A stretch of DNA of 64,000 bases from Dasyornis broadbenti (taxonomy: Eukaryota > Chordata > Aves > Passeriformes > Dasyornithidae), in NCBI GenBank assembly GCA_013397935.1, contig VZRN01001108.1, forward strand, positions 172,344 to 236,343, written 5' to 3'. Shown here in pieces: positions 53,827 to 64,000 of this stretch; position 1 is the first letter of the stretch; every line of letters begins with the position of its first letter. Position numbers and translations under genes: made by a program. The notes beneath the pieces are model-generated. The model was given only the letters and a program-made list of their open reading frames with translations, was not told where the DNA came from and made no database searches.

Positions 53827-53946
53827 CTGTTATATTGCAAAAAACACGGAGTGGAACGAGTGGTCCACTTCCATCAGAATCGATGTAGAAGAAACCTGAT
53901 GTCTTCCCTTGGTGTCGGTAAGCCTCGCAGGATTGTTCATAGACAG
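53827..53946 (-). CDS. CNTNAP5: CNTNAP5-like exon (about 12): start of fibrinogen-like domain
   Basis: This 120-nt exon is the first in transcription order here. The sense acceptor is TTTCTTTTCAAG|CT after a good pyrimidine tract, and the donor is ATAACAG|GTAATG. It starts with the last two bases of a split codon, encodes 39 whole codons from VYEQSCEAYRHQG to RVFCNIT, and ends with the first base of a Glu codon completed by the 42217-42417 exon. The SCEAYRH motif followed by FYIDSDGSGPL opens the fibrinogen-like domain in CASPR proteins, just after EGF1. CNIT is an N-glycosylation sequon. The EGF1 exon expected upstream was not found in the 10 kb to the window end and probably lies beyond it. 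Confidence 0.96.
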
Positions 53947-56900
53947 CTTGAAAAGAAAGAGAGAGTGATTGCATCACAGACAGACAGTCAGAACATAGAC
54001 AGAAACGTTTTATGCATGAGTAGTATGTTAATTATTGTCATAACATACCCTGTCAGGACATGGCTGACTAGCATGTGAAAGCTTACTGCCTTTGGGCCTG
54101 AATCCATGCTCAAAATCAGACATTTGTTTAACTAATCCCTTGAACTTAATATATGCTGGCTTTAATGATACAGGTACTTGCTTTATTTTGAATGAAAGTA
54201 TGTAAATACTTAAATAAATGGATATGAACTTTCAGATGTGACACATCAGTTATGGAGTGGCACATATACTCATCCATGCACGGCACTTCAGAGACATACC
54301 CTCATACACACATGATTTACCACCTAGGCATGCACGTAACTCTCGTCAACAGAGATGGCAGATATTTTTGCCAGTCCTAACCTTCCCTGCAGCATAAGGT
54401 TAACAGGAAGCGTTAAAGCCCTACCACAGTCTGCTATCCAAATGAAATCCATTGTCACCCAGCAGAAAAAGCTCAAGCTCAGACATTGTCTCCATCCTAG
54501 GTAGTCTTTTTATGCTTTAGACCTGATTTTATACAACCAACCTTTTCTCTCTGCTTATCAATATTTTTCTCTTGGAGTACTAGTACCCATGAAAATCCAA
54601 GTGGTTAATAAAACAAGCACCACAGCTCACCAACAGCAAGAAAAGAAGGAAGAAAAATCCACAGGTCAGTACAACCTTTGTATTTGAGGCATATTTTCAG
54701 AAAAGATGTAACTATCATTTCATATGGGGCAAAGAGCAAACTCCCACAGAGAGGCAGTCCAGAGGCATCAGAAAGCCACATGTTATGATCCTGGACCTTG
54801 AACAACAACCTTAAATCTCATTTCGGGAGAGCTGATTATTTTTTCCCCCACCTGCTTAAACACTTACCTGATTATATTGACAAAATTATTCTCCATAACA
54901 GCTTATGATTGCTGTGTTGAGGTTGTAAATACAACTGCAAAGTTCCCAGTGCTTTCCATCTGAAAGGAACTCAGAGAGCTTTGCAGACTGAGGGCAGGGC
55001 CAGCACTTCCTCACCACTTCTGAAACAGTCTCTGCAGAAGACAGCAATTGCTCCACAGCAATAGGAATAGTTCCTTACTCCCACTTCTGTGCACACATGG
55101 ACTCACATCCCTTTTTTTCCTTCATTCTCTTACAGAAACTTCTCTAATGAAACAAAGTTCATTAGAAATGAAAGACATAAATAAGTAGCCTTGAAGTAAC
55201 CTTGTCTGAAGAATGCTGTAAGATAGTTCATCACTCAGATTCCGCCATTTCTTCACTTCTGTCAACAAAATAGAACCACAGTTCTAGGGGCTCTGCTCTA
55301 AACTGGCTATGGATTAACAATTTCACCAGTCAATCACTTGAACACTCACCGAAATATGCTTTTCCCTTGCACATTTCTTGCCTGACCAGACATCTTTAGC
55401 AGACAGAACATCACTGAGTTCTAAACAAGCACAGCACTCCCCCTCCCAGGGTTAAGAAGCTGCTCAAGGTACTCAGCACCTGATGAGACAGTGCCTTAAT
55501 TAGCACCCATCCTATAATAAATAGAATTAAGAAAGCTTTTTCTTCATAGTCCAATGTATCAAGCACAGTAGGAGGCCAGAATATCTCTAAATTCCCACTC
55601 TGATAGCTGGCCAAGAGCACATATTAAATGCAAGTTAAATAAAATCCCCAAACCAGAACCTATTCCTCCAGTGTTCACAACCTGAGGGGCTAACAGAGAG
55701 TCCCTGAGTTGCAGAAGTGCTGACAGAAGCAGTGGGCATATGGAGGTCAGGAGAGAGACAGTAACAGGCAATTAAGTAAGCAACCAAGGAATCACCGTTT
55801 GATCAATTTGCAAAGTTCTTAAACTGCAGTTCACTTAGTGAATTTGCTGTCATCATCGTTACAGGACACTTTATCTTGTCTCATTAGGGAATATGCCAAT
55901 TGCTTCCTCTGAATTGTTTGCTGAGTGTTTTTGAAGACAAAGGATGGTATGAGGGGTAGAGACATAAAACAAATATGTTGTCAGTGAACCGACACAGCAA
56001 AACTCATTCTTCATCACAAACTTTTTTCTAAGTGTTCTTCTTCTTGACTGTCATTTTGGCTGCAGCCCAGATCTACTTTTTTCAAATCAGTAAGAAAAGA
56101 TGTTAAGATTCTACCATTAATAATGTGGGTAGATTCAAACACAGATGATCTACTCACCTTTAGATGGCCCCTTTGTCACTGTAACTTTAGGGAAAAGAAG
56201 GCTATATAGAGCTAGGACTCAGGCTAAGGGTGCTCAACTGGTATAAATCTGAAAAGATACACAAGCTCCTGTGAAACTACAGTTATGTCTGCCAGACAGA
56301 AATCCATCCTGGTATGTTTGCCTTTCAGTTATATGAGAAATCCAGCACTGGATTGTAGAAGAGACTGGGAAGTAGTAGAGGAAATGGGAAAAGGCAATAA
56401 ACCTCAAACTCTAGCACATAAAACATATTCCATCATGATTAGAGAAAAGGCGCTTTGGTGGGCAGTTTATTTCCTACCTGCACGCAAAGTTTCACATGCC
56501 TGTGTCTTTAGCATTTGGTACTGCGGACTTCTACACTGGAAGTGGATGGGCCATTGATTTTAATTCTCTTTTTTGTGATTTTCGTCTATATAATACATCA
56601 AGGAGAAAATTATGTTTCTTTTCCAGTCACTGGCAGATGCCCCCACAGACATTTTGAGTGCACCAGCCATTCCAAGCTCTGCTCAACTCCTTTGTGGGCT
56701 GAGATGATTGCTTGCTTTGGAATAAAGTTATGCAATTCCATTTGCTGAAAAGGGCCCTATTATGCCAGTGACCACAACCTGAAGCTGTCTTTATGGGTCT
56801 ATGAAAGACAAGATCTCTTTGCAGTCATTCTTTGCTTTATGCAATCAGAAATATTATAGGATGAAAATAAACTGAGAATCAGCTGTGACTATTAAGAGAT

Positions 56901-59491
56901 CCCAGAACCTTAACTTTGAAAACTGCCTTCATATTTATGTTCTGGTTTGTGTCAGACTTCTCTGGTGTAGATGGAGTTGCGGTCATTTTGGAAACACTAG
57001 AGAAAGCATTATTGAAATTGTCATTAAAGAGTCACCATCATTTAGGCATATAATAAGGCCCCACTTTCAAAAAGCAAGTACCAAAGGTAATGATGAAACT
57101 GTTGACAACTGCACACATTTTAATGGCAAAGAGTATTTGCAGTAGTTGCACCTTTTTAATAAAGCAGAGGTATTCATCAGTTCATTCAGAGTAGAACCCA
57201 CCATCAACTTTCAAACATTATTTGTAATTCTTTTTAAATTTTCAAGTAAAAAAAGTGATTTTATTCCTTTATGTGAAGTATTTCAATACCGTTTATACTC
57301 GCATTCCTCCAAATTTGTTTTCCTATTTTAAAGTGTTCACCAAAATGGGACTGAAACAACAAAAGTAACATTCTTGATAAACTGTTAATGCAAAGCTTGT
57401 TTTCTCATTAAAATACTTTTTTAAAAAACATAATTTCAAAAATGAAACATTTAAGTTGTCTTTTGTCCATTAGAAACAAGATCAGCTTTCCTTTTCCAAC
57501 ACTTTTTTTTTTTTTGCTAATTTTGATTAACACCAGCCACTGAGGATAAGATGCTGCTTTCCAGCAACATTTGTTTCAGTGAACCAGAAACACTGAAAAT
57601 CACAGTTTATTACTTTGAGTCCCTGCTGTGTTTCCTCAGGCCTTCTGGGAGTGAGCTGTGCTGCCACGCAGCAGCAGCACTGCGGTTCCCCCAGGCAGCA
57701 GGGTGGAGCTGATTCACACAGCTGCATTTTGATAGTGCACGACAGAAAGCGATGTCAGCAGCCCCATGAACCCACACCACCTACTGCAAGCTCAGCTGGG
57801 ACCTCACAAGCAGGTGTGGCTGGTAAAAGCATCAGAGTAAAGTACAGCACAAGGCAAAACCCGAGTGTAAAGGGTGTCACAGGGCTACTGCTGGTAACTG
57901 GCTACACCACAAAGACAAAACAAGAAACAGCTTGAGTGCCAAGGTCCCAGATTTAGTAAGGGAAACAACATCAGAAATATCTGTTTTACTTGGTCACAAA
58001 GGATGTCTTTTATTGCCTTTTTTTTCCAGGAACGCTTGTAAGTTGTAACATTGGATGCACCCTAGGCTGACACGTTTGCTCTATAAAGAATTTTTTCTAA
58101 AGGCTACTGCTGTGTTTCACAAAGAAATTTAAAACCCTCCCAGAGTAGGCTGCTGAAACTGATGTAGCCTGAGACCCCCATTCTTCAGAGCAGGAGCTTC
58201 TTCTCTAAGTGCTATCTGTGCTCTTGCCTACCTGCTAGGATGGGCTGTGCTGATGGTGTGCAGGCACGCACTGCACTGACAGAGGTCAAGAGATCTATCT
58301 CCCAGTTCCCTATAATCTGTGAAACACATATACCAAATTTCTCCCTCAGGTATCTCTTTCAGTCTCAAGTATCTCAGGCTGAACTAGCCTTTCAGATCAA
58401 CAGCTCACCACATCAGAACATTCGTTTGTAGCACTGCTTTACTCACTGATCATAATGGCCATCTTTTCCTTTAGTTCTCACTTTCCATCTTCCCAGGTGC
58501 TTAGGAAATCATTTGTCAAGTTTTGATCAGCAGTCATAAAATAAACACTTTATCCCCAGGCAGATCAACATCACCCAATTCTATGTGTTTTCTTATATTT
58601 TCTGGGATATACACATTCATAAGCTCAACAATCAAAACTATGGCTCTGAAACTTATACATCCCAGGGTTTTTCAAGCCATACACTACACCCCCTGCAGAA
58701 ATATCCTAGAAAAGCTATAAATATTCACTTTGATTGGTCAAGGTTCAAGCTATGGATGCATGACTCTGATTTCAGTGTCAGGAAAGTATTATCAGATTCT
58801 AATATCATTATAATAAAACCATTTTCTGACCTTTTGTGTATAAAAGCCCTACAGAATTTAATTTCCTAATTCCTGCATCAAAAGCCTTATGACTGGTCAG
58901 CCAGACCACATGCAGGAACTCTCTGCACTCCACAGCCAGGTCCGACAGGGCTGGGGTCGCTCTTGGCTTTGGTCTGCAGCTCAAAATTCAGCCTTTATTC
59001 ATCGTGCTTCACAAGCCTGGAAAGTTTTAAATACAAGCAATTTCATCACTGTTCAGTTCTCTGAAGTATCTTGAACCTGTTGATCCAACTGTTCTAATTA
59101 CAGTCCTTAAACCAGAGGAGATTTTAGCTCTGCCATACCTGGAATCTGTAACAGCACATGGCTAAGCACAAGCATTTCCAAGGTCAGACTTCCTTTTCTT
59201 CCAATAAAACATCTTTTTTGTCCAGCTTTTCACAGACTGCCCATTACTATATTGACATCTGGCTTCCACTTTTACTTTTGCCCTGGGCAGTTCACCTGCA
59301 GTCTCCATGGTAGCTTTCACTAAGCACACGCTTCCTGTTCCACTGTGGAGCTGCTCAGCAGGTGAGTCTTCAGATGGTGTCAGTTCCTAAGTACTTAGGT
59401 CTGTTTCCTTTGCCCTCATATTCCTAACTGATAAAACCTCTCCTCTCTTTCAGGCCACTTTTCTGGTTTTCATCTCCGGTTCTACTTTGGC

Positions 59492-59567
59492 TAAAAAAAA
59501 CCAAACCAAAACAAAACAAACAAACAAAAAAAAAACCCAAAACAAAACAAAAGACAAACAAAAAAGC
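59492..59567. repeat. (AAAAC)n-type A/C-rich repeat
   Basis: About 75 bases of nearly only A and C, with repeated CAAAA and CAAA units. Confidence 0.9.
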
Positions 59568-61654
59568 CCAACCATTCTTTGTAAAAATACTTTGAACTTC
59601 TGCAAATAACCTCAAGGAGCAACATATTTAAAGCCTCCTCTCCGCAGTGGTGAGTGAACCTGCTATTCACCCAGTAAGATGCACCTCTTACCCCATATTT
59701 AAAATCCTCCTTGCTGCTGGACTCAATGTAAAGGTTACAGGGACACCCAGACTTCAGATTTGCTGCTGGGAAGACCAGGCAAGGTAAACCTCTCTCTGCT
59801 GCACCCAGCAGCACATTGCTAATATAGATACCACCAAGAATATTAAGTTCCAAATGAAAAGCAATTTGGTTTTTTTTCCTCAGAGGACTCTGTCCTTTTT
59901 AACATTTAATGGACACCAAGAAAACTCTGCTCAATAAATAAAAGTAAACCTTAAATTTGCAATGTTTTGTTCCTACTGTATTCCTAATTACTTTGGAAAT
60001 TGATTTCATTGTATGAAAGGTGAGCTAGGGATTCAGAATTTGAGCTGTACTAGTTATGATTACCAAAATGTATCCTGTAGTATTGCTGCTTCAAGATTAG
60101 ATTCTCATAATCTAATAAAAGTAGCTGGTAATTTTCAATTTCTCAGAGCAGGAGAACATTTTATGGTGAAATAATAAATAAAATACATTAAAGAGACCTA
60201 AAGAACTTTAATTATTTATTTCATTGGGAGGTGCTGACACTGTCCACCTCCTGGCTAAAATGTAGCAGCAGTGAGTTGCTTTTATCATCTCTAAAAATTG
60301 TACAGTCATGAAAAAATGTAGGCAGAATACTTGCTGCAACATCATTTTAGACTCATTTAACCATTTTGTAATTCTTTGCACCTTAGACAAAAAAAGCAAT
60401 AAAAACCCCTATAATAATGATTATGATTGTATCCAGAGGTGAGAACTTATGTACTGGTTAGACTGGCATGGCCAGTAAGAGCTGGGGATTCTGCCAGGAT
60501 CTTCAACTAGCCATCGACTGACCTTGGAAAAATAGATATACACAAATGCTGACCAGGCCAAATTAAGTATTCTCAACAAAATGCTCAGAGCTCTTGGAGG
60601 CAGATCAGAGATGACTATTTCAATCTCTGCTTGTGTACCTCAGGCCTGACAGATTTGCTCTTATGGACTCGAAGTAATGAGCACTCAACCAAAGATTTTT
60701 TCTAAATAACAAATAAAGCAATATGCAATGAGAGGTTTCTTATTTCAACAGCAGAGGGATTAGAATAGGCAATGAACTCTGGGAATGATCATCATTCTTA
60801 CCCTTAAAATACAATTGTCTTGTTAAATGCCAGAAAAATGAAGTCTGTACTCTCAAAACCTGGATTGTGACAGTTGCTCCTGACAGACTAATGCAGTCTC
60901 TGCTGTGACGTGCCTGGATGACAGACAGCTTATTTTTCCCTTTTTAAAATATGTACTTACTCATCTGATAAAGAGTATGTTATGTCCATAGATAGAATTA
61001 AAATGACTTTTACCACAGGGTCACCTAAATGGATGTTCAGGAGAGATAATGGGAATTACACCTGGTTATTAGACAATTTCCTACTGTCCAAGCTAAGGCT
61101 CCCCCTGGCCAAGGTAGGAAAGGTCATTTCAAGCCATCCTCCCCTGTCACTTCCCTGCTGTGGCTGGAAGGCTGCTGTGACAATCACAGCCCCCAGCCTG
61201 GTGCTGGGGCAGGGTCACCTGCAAGCCCTGCTGCTGCAGGAAAGCAGCCAGGGAGACCTACACCATTTCAAGAGTGTTGGAGAGAAAGGAGTGATCAAAC
61301 ACGTGACGGATGCTTTGCAAAGCTGAAAAGACCTCTGGGGATGGTCACACCTGAGGAAGGCTGACTTCAAAAAGGACTGAGTCTTGCACAGGCTCTGTTC
61401 TGCAGGAAAGTCCCAAAGAGGAATATTCAATGTGTTATTTATAAGGAAATCTCAGGCAAAGGGAAAAAACTTTTTTTAAATGAACACCACTGAAGGGAAA
61501 GCATTAATAACACAGTAACTTATTACAAAATAAACAATGAACATCCAAATTCCGAAAGCATACTGTGAACAAAAATATGCAGGAACAGCAACTACAGTAC
61601 TGAATGTTTGATATGAATATTAAATGTGTTTTCTTTAGTCAAAGAAAACCAATG

Positions 61655-61715
61655 TGTTTATACATATATGAAAAATAAACCTGTTCTGTTATACACACAT
61701 GAAAAAAACCTGTTC
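61655..61715. repeat. Imperfect direct repeat of about 30 bp
   Basis: GTTTATACATATATG with an A-run and AAACCTGTTC is followed by TGTTATACACACATG with an A-run and ACCTGTTC. The two units differ by several substitutions and a small indel. Confidence 0.6.
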
Positions 61716-64000
61716 CAAGAACCTCAGACAGGAAAATTGGCTACTCAGGACATGCAAATTACACTACCAAACTCACTGTTGGGCATCTGTCAGATTGAAA
61801 CTCTCTAAACGTCATTTGCCAAGACAGCAAACTGTACACATCTCCCTACCTCAGAACACAGGAGAATTACCAAACCCACAGCCAGCAGTTTAAGATGCAG
61901 CTCCAGTACTGCTAATGATCTGGCTGAAGCTATATTAAGCTTTTCAGATAAAAAATGATATATTCAGTAAGCATATTAATATTAAAAAATACATTTTCAA
62001 AGCCTGAAGTTATGTTAAGTTTATGCCATACCAATGACTATATGACATTTCCATTATTGGATGACTCTTTCCTCCAGCAATTACCTAGGCCAATAAGACA
62101 TATGCCTGTATGTGTGAGATAGATCACACACCAAAGCAAATATGCAGAATTAAATTTCATTCTGTTAATCATCACCTTGCAAAGCTTTGGGACATGTTGA
62201 CAACCCCAGAATATGAGGAATAAAATCATTATTTCATATTTCTCAAGATCTTTTAAATCAATGTTCAGCACTTTTTGGAATTAAAAAATTCATGCAAGAC
62301 TAAAAACCACCTGAAAACTATCATAAATAAAAATAAAAAAAGTATAGAAGGGGAAGATGAGGCTTTCTAAGGGACTAGCATAAGTCACAGAAAGAGGAGG
62401 TTACTAATCATTATCTTGCAATAAAGTTATAACATTCTGTATCTCAGGGCCATTTTACACTGGTCTACTGTGCTTACTATCACATGATAATTACAAGATT
62501 AATAATATGAGAGGGACAACTATGCAGCTTTTAAACTACACACTTTCAATTAATACATATACTAATTTATAGATAGAAAAATTAAGACCTGTAATTCACT
62601 TGCCTCAGTTTCCCCTCTCTCTCTTTCCCCACCTATAATTTTGACCTACCTTCAGTTGTCTACTGCATGTCTAAGCTAGGACAGCCTTCCTCTACAGACG
62701 ACAGACTTCAGAGGTGGTCCATGAACTCACCAGGAACACCCTATCTCACAGTGAGATCAGTTAAGTTCTGAAAGCAGCTCATGCTCCTTTTTACATATCG
62801 AGAGAGACCAGGCCAATACCTTAGCTTACATGTCACAGTACCAGATAGCAAAAGACAGATTAGCTGAATCCCACCCAGGCCTTTTTCCCAAGATGTACTA
62901 ATATCAGTATTTGTATCTAAGGGAGGAAGACAGAAAATGAACACTGCATTATTATCAATTTTGGTATGGTTCACACGTGTGATTACATAATGAATCCTCT
63001 CCTATCTGGATTTTATCAGACTACTCCAATACCTGACAGAACGGCAGGCTACCCACCACACTGGAGAAATTGGGAAAATATCTATCACCAAAAAGGCTTC
63101 AGCTGAGCTCATCTTCTGGCCTGCGAAGCACATTTAAAAGATAAAGCAAAACCACACATTTCAGAGATTGAAATATGATTGTATCCTCAAAGCACTGTCT
63201 CAGCTACAGATAAGCTCAAGTAGCAATAAGTTTCAAAAGAAAGAGCCCACGCCATTTCAGTAGATGATATAGATCACACACTTTTAATATACCTGAAAAT
63301 TGGATCTTATTTCCAAGAGAGGTGGAGAAACTAAGGCACAACAAAACACTTACACAATCAAATATAAATCACCAACAGTTGGCTTTATATCCTATAGGGC
63401 TATTCTACAACTCCTACTTTTCCCAAATTGTGGGCAATGGAATGGGCTGACTGCAGACAGTCAGCACTTGTTCTACATTTACACCATCAAACTGCATGTC
63501 CACCACATGTCCACCATCAAACACATGCATTTGTGAGAGCAAGGCACAGCACAGGCTTTGGGGTTTCACAGCTACAGAGAGTACAGGGCTGGAGACACAA
63601 GTGCTCATCAGAGCTGTGACTAGGTGGGAAGAAGACGTCACTTGCACTGGACAATGTAATGATGAGAGGTAAATCCAAAAAGGGAAAAAAAACCACATAA
63701 CCCAAACCAAACAACAACAAAAGCCTTGGAAAGTACTGATAACATTCCCTGTGGCAGCTAGTAAAGGAGGATTAACTATCGCTAAACAAAGAAATATGTT
63801 TATGCATCAGGTAATAAGCTTTGCAAGAAAGAAACTACCAGTTTAGAAAACATTGAGACTCTTACATGTTAGTGAAACTCAGAAAACATATACAAGTTTT
63901 AGCACTATTTTACCTGCATTTACAGTTAAGTTCTGAGAAGAGGAGAACGGAAGCAGGACCACACGTCACTTCAGCATGAAACTTGTCTGCCACATAATAG

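Larger units (their letters stand above)
708..53946 (-). other. CNTNAP5: Gene (central part): contactin-associated protein-like, CNTNAP5/CNTNAP4 clade
   Basis: This is a partial protein-coding gene with seven exons visible. CASPR-family proteins are single-pass neuronal adhesion proteins related to neurexins. Their known order is signal peptide, discoidin (F5/8C), LamG1, LamG2, EGF1, fibrinogen-like, LamG3, EGF2, LamG4, membrane span and short tail. The window covers the fibrinogen-like domain through EGF2. All seven exons join in phase into 412 codons with no stop or frameshift, so the locus looks functional. Assignment to the CNTNAP5/4 branch rests on recalled family features such as SCEAYRHQG, HLPVTQIVITDTNRSNSEA and GHCSSYGNLCHNGGKC; CNTNAP2 differs clearly at these places. 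Birds may carry several CNTNAP5-like copies, so orthology is not settled. By analogy with CNTNAP2 the exons would be about numbers 12-18 of 24 (inference). No promoter or 3' end is in the window. Confidence 0.9.
53947..64000 (-). other. Upstream intron (end part only)
   Basis: Ten kilobases upstream of the first visible exon. I searched for an EGF1 exon (CEHGG-like followed by GYRGATC-like) and found none. Simple repeats lie near 59.5 and 61.7 kb. The GC-richer part near 61100-61260 shows no feature I recognise. Confidence 0.8.

Noticed and set aside
54080..54120. EHG-like peptide on the minus strand, considered as the upstream EGF1 exon
   Set aside because: The cysteine pattern of an EGF repeat is absent, as are splice sites in the required phase.

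Overview
This 64 kb window is vertebrate nuclear DNA and holds the central part of one large, intron-rich gene on the minus strand: a contactin-associated protein-like (CASPR/neurexin IV family) cell-adhesion gene. The exon peptides fit the CNTNAP5/CNTNAP4 branch better than CNTNAP2 or CNTNAP1, and I favour CNTNAP5. The CR1-type retroposon fragments and fairly compact introns suggest a bird. The vertebrate assignment is firm, but the bird assignment and the exact paralogue are inferences.

Transcription runs from high to low coordinates. I read seven exons: 53827-53946, 42217-42417, 15186-15342, 6293-6420, 5946-6116, 3647-3865 and 708-947. All have GT/AG borders, and the phases join without a break to give 1236 nt, exactly 412 codons with no stop. 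The 15186-15342 exon is in no long open frame. I found it by looking for the conserved WW and YWGG motifs between its neighbours. The first four exons encode the fibrinogen-like domain, the next two and the start of the last encode the third laminin-G domain, and the last ends with the second EGF-like repeat. The signal peptide, discoidin domain, first two laminin-G domains and first EGF lie upstream (beyond 64000). The fourth laminin-G domain, membrane span and cytoplasmic tail lie downstream (below position 1).

About 98% of the window is intron: the end of an upstream intron (53947-64000), then introns of 11.4, 26.9, 8.8, 0.18, 2.1 and 2.7 kb, then the start of the next one (1-707). They contain microsatellites, A- or T-rich tracts, a 52-bp tandem duplication, CR1-like fragments, two short assembly gaps beside T homopolymers, and possible conserved noncoding blocks. 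I saw no second protein gene, tRNA, rRNA, CRISPR array or intact mobile element. The many 60-137 codon open frames elsewhere look like chance intronic frames.

I see no convincing new biological system. The points most worth checking are a 66-nt uninterrupted polypyrimidine tract (sense strand) next to one acceptor, a sharp third-position GC difference between two consecutive exons, and an 88-nt exon-like segment in the largest intron.
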